DNA from: an uncultured Bacteroidia bacterium
Lineage (GTDB): Bacteria; Bacteroidota; Bacteroidia; Bacteroidales; UBA932
Length of the DNA: 49,443 bases
Direction: 5' to 3'
Assembly: GCA_902780935.1 (NCBI GenBank)
Contig: CACZHP010000034.1
Location: 1 to 49,443, forward strand
Part shown: piece after piece, positions 8,052 through 15,507 of the stretch
Layout: the number at the start of each line of letters is the position of its first letter
Numbering within the stretch: the first letter of the stretch is position 1
Program-made: the position numbers and the translations under genes
Notes under the pieces: model-generated
What the model was told of the DNA's origin: nothing
The model's database searches: none
Seen by the model: only the letters and a program-made list of their open reading frames with translations

Positions 8052-8225
8052 CGGAAGAAGACTCCCACTGGAAGGCCTGTCCACCCCCGGACAGGGGCAG
8101 GGGGAGGGGCCCGACGATAGTTGGGTATGAGACGTAAGCTCGCTTACGGCGAGTGCCCAAATAGCGTTGGGAGGGGCCGGAGTGAGCGTAGCGAACGGAG
8201 TCCTGACAGTGGGAGTCTTCTTCCG
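8052..8225 (-). repeat. Long hairpin element, copy 2 (inverted relative to copy 1)
   Basis: Outer arms 8052-8070 and 8207-8225 are a perfect 19-base inverted repeat. Read on the minus strand the interior repeats the order of copy 1: TCGCTACGCTC (8184-8194), CCCTCCCA (8168-8175), small hairpin CGTAAGC-GA-GCTTACG (8133-8148), GGGCCCC (8106-8112), terminal hairpin CCTGTCC-GGGGGT-GGACAGG (8076-8095). Only three bases separate it from copy 1. Confidence 0.85.
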
Positions 8226-8290
8226 AACTGGGCGGCTAGTTGCCGGACCAGATCAGGGCTGTTGATTCTTTAAACAATAAGCGCGAATAA

Positions 8291-8320
8291 AATAAGGACC
8301 GTCTCGCGACGGTCCTTATT
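8291..8320 (-). terminator. Intrinsic terminator of the sugar-oxidation cassette
   Basis: AATAAGGACCGTC and GACGGTCCTTATT form a perfect 13-base stem around a four-base loop. On the minus strand it is followed by TTATT, 28 bases after the stop of the gene ending at 8349. Best terminator in the window. Confidence 0.9.
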
Positions 8321-8348
8321 GTAAATGTGGTTAGAGCTTACAGCTGAA

Positions 8349-9257
8349 TTACTTGGCGTAGGACTCCTTGACGAAGTCGGAGCCGAGAAGGTAATCGGCG
8401 CAAGCCTTGATGCTGGCGTTCCAATCACCCTTGGTGAAGCCCTCGAGCTCCACGATGTAGTTCTCCAGACCAGCGGTCTCGGCATTGTTGAAGATGGCGT
8501 CGAAGCCCACCATGCCGCTCTCACCGAGCTCATAGTGATCCTTGATGTGCAGCATCTTGAAGCGGCCGGGATACTTGCGGAAGTACTCGACAGGATAGGC
8601 GCGGCCCATGCAAGCCCAGTACACATCCATCTGGAAGAACACATAGTTGGGGTCGGTGTTCTCGAGCATGAAATCATAGACCACCTTGTCCTCGACCTTG
8701 TTGAACTCATGGGCGTGGTTGTGGTAGCCATACTTGATGCCGGCCTCAGCGCACTTCTTGCCGATGGCGTTGAAGTAGTCGCAATAGGTCTTGAGATCCT
8801 TCAGGTTATCGGGGACAGGGAAGCCCGGAGTCACGATGTAGGAGCAGCCGGCCGCCTTGTGGACGGCGATTGCCTTGTCCCACCACTTCATCGACTCGTC
8901 GAACTTGCCGGTCTTCAGCTCCTCGGCGGAAAGGGAGTGGCCGATGTGGCTGGAGAGGGACTTCAGTCCGGCGGCCTCCAGGTCAGCCTTGTACTGCTCA
9001 GGCTTGACACCATAGAGAAGACCTTCCTCACCATTGTAGTTGGCAGCCTCGGCGGCTGTGTAACCCATCTCGGCAAGAGCCTTGAAGACCTGCTCGTGGT
9101 TGGCGGCATACTTCTCTGCGTCGCCGATGACATTCCTAATGCTGTAGAGCTGAAGGGCGATCTCTTTCTTGACCTTGACAGGCTCCTGCGCCTTAGGCTG
9201 CTGCCCACAGGCGGCAACCATCAGAGCGCTCATCAACAGAATGCTAATTCTATTCAT
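8349..9257 (-). CDS. Sugar phosphate isomerase/epimerase-like TIM-barrel lipoprotein
   Basis: A 302-residue xylose-isomerase-like TIM-barrel protein (QLYSIRN at the start of the barrel; GYHNHAHEF, QMDVYWA and HIKDHYE segments carrying likely metal ligands). The N-terminus has a lipobox ending in Cys17 (LMVAAC), so it is probably a periplasm-facing lipoprotein rather than a cytoplasmic sugar-phosphate enzyme. It is the third gene of a cassette after a Gfo/Idh/MocA oxidoreductase and a DUF1080 protein. In that context it may act on a keto-sugar or carry out the elimination/hydration steps of oxidative glycoside cleavage; this role is inferred from known cassettes of the same make-up. Confidence 0.85.
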   Translation of the reverse strand: MNRISILLMSALMVAACGQQPKAQEPVKVKKEIALQLYSIRNVIGDAEKYAANHEQVFKALAEMGYTAAEAANYNGEEGLLYGVKPEQYKADLEAAGLKSLSSHIGHSLSAEELKTGKFDESMKWWDKAIAVHKAAGCSYIVTPGFPVPDNLKDLKTYCDYFNAIGKKCAEAGIKYGYHNHAHEFNKVEDKVVYDFMLENTDPNYVFFQMDVYWACMGRAYPVEYFRKYPGRFKMLHIKDHYELGESGMVGFDAIFNNAETAGLENYIVELEGFTKGDWNASIKACADYLLGSDFVKESYAK

Positions 9258-9259
9258 TT

Positions 9260-10120
9260 CTAGTCAAGTATTTTAATCCTGATATTACGATACCAAACAT
9301 CATTGCCATGATCCTGGAATCCGATATAACCCTCGTGGGCGTCGCCGCCAAGGTTGTTCAGGAGCTCGAAAGCGAGCGGCCAGGCCTCCTGGGAGAACTT
9401 GCTGGCCTGGAGCATCTCGGTCCACTTCGGGGTCCAGAGATGGTACTCAAGAACGTTCTCGTCGTTCTGGGCGTGGACCACGGTACCCTGATAGACCATG
9501 ATGCTGCCGGTGTTCCACTCGCCGAAAGGCTTCTGGTTCTGCGGCTTGGCAGGGATCATGTCGTACAGGGAAGCGCTCTGGCGGTTGCCGTCCTTGCCGA
9601 GCTTGGCGTCCGGGTGGTTGGCGTTGTCAAGGATCTGGTACTCAGGGGATGAGATGTAGATGGGCTCGTACTGGGTGGCGCCGGTCTCCTTGTTCTTGGT
9701 CGTTACCTCGCGGGCGAGATAGAAGACACCGGAGTTGCCTCCCTTGGAGATCTTCCAGTCGAACTTCAACTCGAAGTTCTTGAACTTCTTGGCGAAGATG
9801 ATATCGCCTCCGTCCCCGGCCTGGGACTCGCCGGCACCGGTGCCGGTGAACTTGAGGCAACCGTCCTCAATGGTCCAGCGGGCGGGAACCTTATCCTTTC
9901 CGTAGCCCCTCCAGCCATTGAGGGATTTGCCGTCGAATATCACGATGTAACCCTCGTCATCCACGGGGAAACCGGCCAGGTCAACCTGGGCGTTCTCAAC
10001 AACCTCATAAGCGGGAACTCCGCCTTCAGCAGTGTCATTGGCCGCTGCCTTCTTGTTCTTGCAAGCGGAGACTGAAAGGACAGTGGCCGCGCAAGCAACG
10101 ATAAGCAAAAACTTTTTCAT
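9260..10120 (-). CDS. DUF1080 (3-keto-disaccharide hydrolase-like) lipoprotein
   Basis: A 286-residue protein with a lipobox ending at Cys20 (SVSAC) and a DUF1080 domain, a concanavalin-like beta sandwich. Typical family segments are visible: IFDGKSLNGWRG, WTIEDGCLKF, FELKFDWKISKGGNSG, and EYQILDN. DUF1080 proteins have been linked to hydrolysis of 3-keto-glycosides after oxidation of the sugar, and this one sits between an oxidoreductase and an isomerase that would fit such a pathway. It starts 27 bases after the upstream stop and ends 2 bases before the next gene, so co-transcription is likely. Substrate unknown. Confidence 0.88.
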   Translation of the reverse strand: MKKFLLIVACAATVLSVSACKNKKAAANDTAEGGVPAYEVVENAQVDLAGFPVDDEGYIVIFDGKSLNGWRGYGKDKVPARWTIEDGCLKFTGTGAGESQAGDGGDIIFAKKFKNFELKFDWKISKGGNSGVFYLAREVTTKNKETGATQYEPIYISSPEYQILDNANHPDAKLGKDGNRQSASLYDMIPAKPQNQKPFGEWNTGSIMVYQGTVVHAQNDENVLEYHLWTPKWTEMLQASKFSQEAWPLAFELLNNLGGDAHEGYIGFQDHGNDVWYRNIRIKILD

Positions 10121-10147
10121 GTGTGTATTATTTAAGTTATAAAACTG

Positions 10148-11650
10148 TTATTCAGGCATTTCCGGGAGAGTATATCCCGCACGGTAGTCGCGCTTGATAA
10201 GTTTGGCGGCGAACTCGCGGGCGTTGACCGGATCCGAGTAAGTCTTGTGGAAGGTCGGGTGGCCGTCCTTGATAGTGAAGCCGTCGTGTATCTGGAACTG
10301 GATATTGGCTTCGGCCGGGATGTTGGTGAATTTCATGTTCGGGCCATCCCACTCGAGGATCTGGTTCAGACCCTGCAGCCTGACGGCCGCGACACCCAGG
10401 TCAACCATCTCGACGAACGGACCGGCCTGGCTGAAGTCGGAATTGGAGCGGGTGAAGTTGTCGGGATCGACCATGCACTCCTTGACGGCGCGGATCCAGT
10501 CCTGCTGATGGGACAGGGTGACTTCACGGTAGCAGCTGGGAACCTCGGGCTTGCGGCCGGAGACAAGGTAAGGCTTGTTGCCGTAGCAGCCCACGACCAT
10601 GATGTCCTTGGTGCCGTAGAAGATGCTGCAGCCACCGTCGATATTCAGGTTGACACCCTCTGGAATACCCTCGGGACGCTCAGGCTTGAAGCCACCGTCG
10701 TACCAGCGGACCTCGACCTCGGGAAGGGCGAGCTTCGGAAGGTTCTCGCGGGCGGGGAAGGTTAGCTTGATCATCTCGGCGCTAGGGCAGCAGTCGGTGA
10801 GGACCGGAGTTGAGCTGGCCTGGACCTTTGTGGGGTATCCGAGCTTGAGTCCTACAAACGGGACGTGCATGATATGGCAGGCCATGTCACCCATGGCACC
10901 TGTACCGAAGTCCCACCAGCCGCGGAAGTTCCAGGGGTGGTAGATCTCGTTGTAGTCGCGCATGGGGGCGGGGCCGATGAAAGAGTCCCAGTTCAGTGTG
11001 GAAGGAATCTCCTGGACCTCAGTGGGTTTCTCAAGTCCCTGGGGCCATATGGGACGGTCGGTGAAGCAGTCCACTCTGGTGACCTCGCCGATCACTCCGT
11101 TCCAGAGCCAGTCGATAGCCTGCTTTGTGCCGGCGCCGGAAGCGCCCTGGTTACCCATCTGGGTAGCCACCTTGTGCTTGGCGGCGAGTTTCGTGAGGAG
11201 GCGGGCCTCATAAACCGTCAGGGTGAGAGGCTTCTCGACATACACATGCTTCCCGGCGGCCATGGCCTGGGCGGCGATGATGGCATGGGTGTGGTCGGCG
11301 GTAGCGACCATGACCGCGTCGGCCTGGTCGAGCAGCTCGTCGAACATCACGCGGTAGTCGTTGTACCTCTTGGCGTTGGGATATTTCTGGAAGATATGGT
11401 CGGCATATTTCCAATCTACGTCGCAAAGACCGATGAATTCCTCTGTCTCCATCGCAGCGAGGTCGGCGGCGCCGCGGCCTCCGATACCCACTCCGAGGAT
11501 CTTGAGTTTCTCCGGGGGAGTCACCTTTTTCTTCTTCTTGTCGTTCTTGGGAGCCTCGCCGGCCATCATGATTCCAGGAGCGACCGCCAGTCCGGCAGCC
11601 ATCGCAGATCCCTTCTTAAGGAACGCGCGTCTTGAGATGTCGTTACTCAT
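10148..11650 (-). CDS. Tat-exported Gfo/Idh/MocA family oxidoreductase
   Basis: A 500-residue NAD(P)-dependent sugar oxidoreductase. The N-terminus is a twin-arginine signal (SRRAFLKKG, Arg7-Arg8, then a hydrophobic stretch to about residue 30). The Rossmann motif GVGIGGRG lies at 53-60 and the catalytic-type EKP motif is in HVYVEKPLTL. Family members with Tat signals carry their cofactor folded through the membrane. It is the first gene of the three-gene cassette ending at the terminator at 8291-8320. Likely job: oxidise a glycoside hydroxyl to a ketone. TatA and TatC are encoded at 33.8-34.9 kb. Confidence 0.92.
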   Translation of the reverse strand: MSNDISRRAFLKKGSAMAAGLAVAPGIMMAGEAPKNDKKKKKVTPPEKLKILGVGIGGRGAADLAAMETEEFIGLCDVDWKYADHIFQKYPNAKRYNDYRVMFDELLDQADAVMVATADHTHAIIAAQAMAAGKHVYVEKPLTLTVYEARLLTKLAAKHKVATQMGNQGASGAGTKQAIDWLWNGVIGEVTRVDCFTDRPIWPQGLEKPTEVQEIPSTLNWDSFIGPAPMRDYNEIYHPWNFRGWWDFGTGAMGDMACHIMHVPFVGLKLGYPTKVQASSTPVLTDCCPSAEMIKLTFPARENLPKLALPEVEVRWYDGGFKPERPEGIPEGVNLNIDGGCSIFYGTKDIMVVGCYGNKPYLVSGRKPEVPSCYREVTLSHQQDWIRAVKECMVDPDNFTRSNSDFSQAGPFVEMVDLGVAAVRLQGLNQILEWDGPNMKFTNIPAEANIQFQIHDGFTIKDGHPTFHKTYSDPVNAREFAAKLIKRDYRAGYTLPEMPE

Positions 11651-11690
11651 ACTTTTTAGTTAATTATGTGAATATTAAAAAATTCCGTTT

Positions 11691-12053
11691 TTAAAGATCC
11701 TCAAACTCCACATCAGTCTTCTGGTCCTCGGAGGCTTTCCAGGTCTCGTAGGTGTGCTCAGGGACATCTTTCAGGAGATTCTCTTTCATGTAGGCTATCA
11801 CTTCCTCGAGACCCTCGCGGAACTTGTCGAAGTCTTCTTTATAAAGGAAGATCTTGTGCTTGTCGAAGGAGAAACTTCCGTCCGCCTCCTGCCGCCTCTT
11901 GCTTTCGGTGATGGTAAGGTAGTAGTCGTTGTTGCCTTTGGTCGTCTTGACATCAAAGAAATATGTGCGTTTACCGGCCCTGACGGGCTTTGACCACACG
12001 TCATCCGAGTTGCGATCTGAATAGAATGAACGCTCGTTTTCGTCTTTATACAT
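11691..12053 (-). CDS. DUF3276 / PUR-domain nucleic-acid-binding protein
   Basis: A 120-residue protein of the Bacteroidota DUF3276 family, which has the PUR fold found in single-stranded nucleic-acid-binding proteins. Family signatures are KAGKRTYFFDVK-like (here RAGKRTYFFDVK), YYLTITESKRR and HKIFLYKEDF. I place the start at the ATG at 12053 (MYKDENERS) and not at an upstream TTG, since the -7 box TACATTTG overlaps that TTG. The gene is divergent from nusB. Likely a small RNA- or DNA-binding regulator; the target is unknown. Confidence 0.9.
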   Translation of the reverse strand: MYKDENERSFYSDRNSDDVWSKPVRAGKRTYFFDVKTTKGNNDYYLTITESKRRQEADGSFSFDKHKIFLYKEDFDKFREGLEEVIAYMKENLLKDVPEHTYETWKASEDQKTDVEFEDL

Positions 12054-12077
12054 TTGTAATGAAGGTTTGTAATCATA

Positions 12078-12085
12078 CAAATGTA
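12078..12085 (-). promoter_or_regulatory. -7 box of the DUF3276 gene
   Basis: Minus strand TACATTTG, exact TAnnTTTG match, 24 bases before the ATG at 12053. It decides the start codon of that gene. The nusB -7 box is only 22 bases away on the other strand. Confidence 0.65.
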
Positions 12086-12107
12086 AGAAAAATCTGAAAT
12101 TGTGTGT

Positions 12108-12115
12108 TATATTTG
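12108..12115 (+). promoter_or_regulatory. -7 box of nusB
   Basis: TATATTTG, exact consensus match, ends 19 bases before the ATG at 12135. It lies inside any longer reading from the GTG at 12102, which argues against that upstream start. Confidence 0.65.
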
Positions 12116-12134
12116 CATAAAAATTATCAATATC

Positions 12135-13091
12135 ATGCTAAACAGAAGAATCCTGCGGATAAAAGCCTTCAAAGTGTTGTACAGTTTCGCCGAGGATCCG
12201 TCAATGACCCTCTCCGAGGCTGAATCCCAGCTGGAGGTGTCCTGCGAGGCCACCCGTTCCCTTTACCTGTTCATGCTGGGCATCATCCCGTACCTGACCA
12301 GGGAGGCTGCCGCGAGGATCGAGAGCGCTAAGGGAAAGTTCAATCCCACGGAAGAGGAGAGGAATCCGAACATGAAGTTTGCCGAAAACGCCATAGCGCC
12401 GCTTCTGGACAACGATCCCGACCTTACCAAGCTCTTGGCTAAGAGGAAGTTGTCCTGGGAGCAGTACGACGCCTTTATCCGGGAGACCTACGACTCTATG
12501 ACCCGCAAGGATTATTTCAAGGCATATATGGCAGACCCCGAGCGGTCAGTCGCGAAGGACGCCTCCCTGTTTATAAAGATGTATGAGGAGGAGTTCGTGG
12601 ACTCGGATGCCCTCGCTGACATCCTGGAGGATATGTCCATCTGGTGGAACGATGACCTGGCATATTCCCTGACCGTCTGCTGCGACACCATGAAGTCGCT
12701 CTCGAAAGGGAATCGGTGGGAGTTTCCGCCCCTTTACCGCAGCGACATGCTTTCCCCGAAGCCTGCTGAGAGCGACAAGACCTTCGTTACGAAGCTTCTC
12801 CGCACCTCTTACACTTGCTACGGCAAGTTCTTCCCGCTGGTGGCCTCGAGTACCGACCAGTGGCAGGAGGATCGCCTTTTCACCACGGACACCGTCCTGA
12901 TAGTCATGGGCTTGTCCGAGGCCAAGGCTTTCCCTGACCTTCCCTTGAGGGTGACGATCAACGAGTATGTGGAGATCTCCAAATATTACAGCACCCCGAA
13001 GAGCCGTTCCTTCGTCAACGGTCTGCTGGATCGTCTCGCGAAAAAGCTGATTGAGGAGGGAGAGATTGTCAAGACCGGGAATTTTGATTAA
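12135..13091 (+). CDS. nusB: Transcription antitermination factor NusB
   Basis: NusB-family protein of 318 residues, about twice the length of enterobacterial NusB but normal for Bacteroidota, where an extra N-terminal region precedes the helical NusB domain. MLNRRILRIKAFKVLYSF is the typical N-terminus; the C-terminal half (DTVLIVMGLSEAKAFPDLPLRVTINEYVEISK..SRSFVNGLLDRL) holds the NusB RNA-binding bundle. The role is antitermination of rRNA operons with NusE and NusA. It heads the nusB-yajC-ybbR-coaE order common in this phylum. Start at 12135 chosen because the promoter box lies just upstream. Confidence 0.93.
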   Translation: MLNRRILRIKAFKVLYSFAEDPSMTLSEAESQLEVSCEATRSLYLFMLGIIPYLTREAAARIESAKGKFNPTEEERNPNMKFAENAIAPLLDNDPDLTKLLAKRKLSWEQYDAFIRETYDSMTRKDYFKAYMADPERSVAKDASLFIKMYEEEFVDSDALADILEDMSIWWNDDLAYSLTVCCDTMKSLSKGNRWEFPPLYRSDMLSPKPAESDKTFVTKLLRTSYTCYGKFFPLVASSTDQWQEDRLFTTDTVLIVMGLSEAKAFPDLPLRVTINEYVEISKYYSTPKSRSFVNGLLDRLAKKLIEEGEIVKTGNFD

Positions 13092-13096
13092 ATTCG
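13089..13096 (+). promoter_or_regulatory. Internal -7 box before yajC
   Basis: TAAATTCG overlaps the nusB stop codon and ends 24 bases before the yajC ATG. It is the TTCG variant of the -7 box found at several genes here, so yajC may have its own promoter. Confidence 0.45.
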
Positions 13097-13120
13097 CAAT
13101 CGATATCAATTTTTTAAAAG

Positions 13121-13456
13121 ATGAATATACTTACTGTCACATTGCTGCAGTCCGCCAATGGTGCGGGTCAGGCTCCCGCCGGAGGCGGCGGAATGTTCTG
13201 GATCATGATGATCCTCCTGTTCGTCATCATGTGGGCTTTCATGATCAGGCCCCAGCGCAAGCAGCAGAAAGAACTTGAGAAGTTCCGTAACGAGCTCAAG
13301 AAGGGAGACAAAGTCGTCACCGCTGGTGGTATCTATGGCACCGTGGATGAGATCAAGGACCGTTCCGTCCTTATCAAGGTTGATGGCGAGGTCAAGCTCA
13401 GGGTGGACAAGAACTCCATCGTGAGGGACTTCTCCGAAGACGCCCCCAAGGCATAA
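13121..13456 (+). CDS. yajC: Preprotein translocase subunit YajC
   Basis: A 111-residue single-pass membrane protein. The helix (about residues 26-44, MFWIMMILLFVIMWAFMI) is followed by the family motif RPQRKQQKE and the cytosolic domain with KKGDKVVTAGGIYGTV and VKLRVDKNSIVRD. YajC associates with SecDF and the SecYEG channel. It lies between nusB and ybbR with 4 bases to the latter. Confidence 0.95.
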   Translation: MNILTVTLLQSANGAGQAPAGGGGMFWIMMILLFVIMWAFMIRPQRKQQKELEKFRNELKKGDKVVTAGGIYGTVDEIKDRSVLIKVDGEVKLRVDKNSIVRDFSEDAPKA

Positions 13457-13460
13457 TTGT

Positions 13461-14420
13461 TTGAGAAAAAAGACCCATAGGCTCCCGGGAAGGGACATCG
13501 GAGTTTTCCTGATGTCTCTTTTGCTGGCTTTCGGCATCTGGCTGCTCCACAACCTCTCCCTGAATTATTCGGAGACGATGTCTGTCCCGGTCATCGCCGA
13601 ATGCAACCTGGAAGGTCACTCCAATGTCTCGTCCAACTCCAGCACGATTGCCGCTAGGTGCCGCACTTCGGGTTTCTCGATACTCCGCGGCCGCCACAAG
13701 GCTAAGAAGGAAGCTGTGCGGGTGCGGTTCAATTCCGCCGACATGCATCCCGCGGAAGGGGACATGTACTACATCACTTCCGCCGAGCTCGGCAATTATG
13801 TGTCGGACATATTCGGTGAGGGAGTCCAGCTGGAATCATTCCTCTCTGAGAGTTTCCAGTTCCGTTTCCCTGTCGAGAATCACAAGAAGGTGCCCGTGCA
13901 GGCCGTGACCGTATTCACATTCAAGCCGCAGTACATGGCCATGGGACCGATCCACCTCAAGCCTGATTCCGTGACCGTCTATGGCGAGCCTTACCACCTG
14001 GAGACCATCAACAAGGTCTTCACCCGGGCCGTAGAGCTGAACAACCTCAAGTCCAGCGCACACGGCTCGGTCAAGCTCGAATCCATCCAGGGCGTGAGGA
14101 TGTCCGCGGATGAGGTCGGGTACTCGCTGGATGTGACCCGTTTCGTCGAGATAGCGACCGAGGTCGCGGTGACTCCGAGGAATGTCCCTGCCGGATTGAA
14201 ACTCTCGGTTTTCCCTTCCACGGCTCGGGTGGTTTACAAGTGCAACTTCCCTTTGAGCCATGATCCGTCCGACCTGGTGAGTTTCCATATTGATTACACT
14301 GATTTCCGGAAATCGATCGGGGGGCGGTGCATGGCCATACCATCCAAGATCCCTGACGGGGTGATCGGTTATTCGATCGAGCCGGAGGTCTTCGATTGTG
14401 TCGAGGAGAGCGCCAGATGA
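13461..14420 (+). CDS. YbbR-like domain protein
   Basis: A 319-residue protein with one N-terminal membrane helix (about residues 14-31, IGVFLMSLLLAFGIWLLH) and an extracytoplasmic region with YbbR repeats (for example PVQAVTVFTFKPQYMAMGPIHLKPDSVTVYG split over two strands). The start is a TTG at 13461, 4 bases after yajC; a later ATG at Met18 would cut the membrane helix. YbbR proteins in Firmicutes regulate CdaA, but no diadenylate cyclase gene is here, so the role in this phylum is open. The stop overlaps coaE by 4 bases. Confidence 0.85.
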   Translation: MRKKTHRLPGRDIGVFLMSLLLAFGIWLLHNLSLNYSETMSVPVIAECNLEGHSNVSSNSSTIAARCRTSGFSILRGRHKAKKEAVRVRFNSADMHPAEGDMYYITSAELGNYVSDIFGEGVQLESFLSESFQFRFPVENHKKVPVQAVTVFTFKPQYMAMGPIHLKPDSVTVYGEPYHLETINKVFTRAVELNNLKSSAHGSVKLESIQGVRMSADEVGYSLDVTRFVEIATEVAVTPRNVPAGLKLSVFPSTARVVYKCNFPLSHDPSDLVSFHIDYTDFRKSIGGRCMAIPSKIPDGVIGYSIEPEVFDCVEESAR

Positions 14421-15043
14421 GGACCTTCGCAGTGACAGGTGGGATCGGGAGCGGGAAGTCCGTCGTTTGTTCCATCCTTTCCGAAAGGGGGATACCCGTT
14501 TACGACTCGGACTCTGCCGCCAAGAGGCTCTATAGAGAAGATGATGCCCTGCTGGATGCCGTGGAGGGCGCTTTCGGGCAGTCGTTCCGGACTCCCACCG
14601 GAAGTCCCGACCTGAAGAAACTGGCCTCCGTGGTGTTCTCATCCCCGGAGAAACTGCGGACCTTGGAATCTATCGTCCATCCCGCCGTAATGGCGGACTT
14701 CCGTCGCTGGAGGGCGATGTGGGCTTCGAAGTTCGAGGATATGTCCTCCGGCCCCGACTTCTTCGGTGGCGAGCCTTTCTGCGTGATGGAATCCGCGATC
14801 ATACTCCAGAAACCGGAGTTCCTGGCCGTCGTGGACAAGGTGGCGCTGGTTGACGCCCCGCTTCAATCCAGGCTTAAACGGGCTTGTGAGCGTGATAATG
14901 TTGATCCGTCTGAGGTGATAAAAAGGATGGCCGCACAGCGCTTTGATCTGTCCAAAGCTGACGCTATCATCCGTAATGACGGGACGATTGACGACCTTCA
15001 GCTGGAGGTCTCACGCGTGTTTAAGGAACTGAATGCGCGATAG
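14417..15043 (+). CDS. coaE: Dephospho-CoA kinase
   Basis: Last step of coenzyme A synthesis: phosphorylation of dephospho-CoA. The P-loop GGIGSGKS is at residues 8-15 and the DSDSAAKRL segment contains the conserved acidic residue after it. The ATG at 14417 overlaps the ybbR stop (ATGA), which fits translational coupling; upstream in-frame codons would begin in the middle of ybbR and precede the P-loop by too much. 208 residues, normal length. Confidence 0.94.
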   Translation: MRTFAVTGGIGSGKSVVCSILSERGIPVYDSDSAAKRLYREDDALLDAVEGAFGQSFRTPTGSPDLKKLASVVFSSPEKLRTLESIVHPAVMADFRRWRAMWASKFEDMSSGPDFFGGEPFCVMESAIILQKPEFLAVVDKVALVDAPLQSRLKRACERDNVDPSEVIKRMAAQRFDLSKADAIIRNDGTIDDLQLEVSRVFKELNAR

Positions 15044-15073
15044 TTTGAAGAAAAATGTTTAATTTTAACGGAT

Positions 15074-15505
15074 ATGAAAACTGATTTGTCAAAAATTCTC
15101 TCGATATCGGGCCAGCACGGGCTGTACCGTTATCTGGCCCAGGCTCGCGGCGGAGCTATCGTCGAGTCCCTCGCTGACGGGAAAAGGACCGTTGCCGGCG
15201 CCAAGAACCGCATAACCACCCTGGCTGACATCTCCATCTACACGACGGAGGGTGAGACCAAACTTAGGGAAGTGTTCCTCAAGATGAAGGAAGTTCTCGG
15301 AGACGCTCCTGCCCCCGGGGCGAAAGCCGCTCCCGAAGAGTTGAAGGGCCTGTTCGCCAAGGCGATTCCCGATTATGACGGGGACCGGTTCTATGTCTCC
15401 CACATGAAAAAGGTGGTCGAGTGGTACAACGAGATCAGGGAGAAGGCTTCCTTTGATTTCACCGATCCCGAGGAAGAAGAAGCGGGGGAGGAAAAAGCTG
15501 AATAG
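15074..15505 (+). CDS. DUF5606 domain protein
   Basis: A 143-residue protein of the Bacteroidota-specific DUF5606 family. The N-terminal block LSKILSISGQHGLYRYLAQ and the TLADISIYTTEG segment are typical; the tail is acidic (EEEEAGEEKAE). It is commonly found near coaE in this phylum, as here, 30 bases downstream. No biochemical function is known to me. It ends 2 bases before rimO. Confidence 0.88.
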   Translation: MKTDLSKILSISGQHGLYRYLAQARGGAIVESLADGKRTVAGAKNRITTLADISIYTTEGETKLREVFLKMKEVLGDAPAPGAKAAPEELKGLFAKAIPDYDGDRFYVSHMKKVVEWYNEIREKASFDFTDPEEEEAGEEKAE

Positions 15506-15507
15506 AG

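Larger units (their letters stand above)
7809..8348. other. 540-base gene-free island of hairpin elements
   Basis: No credible gene lies here: the open frames run through palindromes and have no recognisable protein signal. From left to right it holds a short motif shared with base 21 (7811-7835), two long hairpin elements in inverted orientation (7872-8048 and 8052-8225), a short unassigned stretch, and the terminator of the sugar-isomerase gene (8291-8320). Confidence 0.8.

Noticed and set aside
7815-8130. Open frames of 80-90 codons on both strands in the hairpin island
   Set aside because: They run through the palindromes, are Arg/Pro/Ser-rich low-complexity sequence, and match no family; the DNA-level inverted repeats explain the region better.
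7872-8225. Hairpin pair as a retron msr-msd region
   Set aside because: The folds look superficially similar, but no reverse transcriptase gene lies nearby and the conserved retron features (priming guanosine context, RT) were not found.
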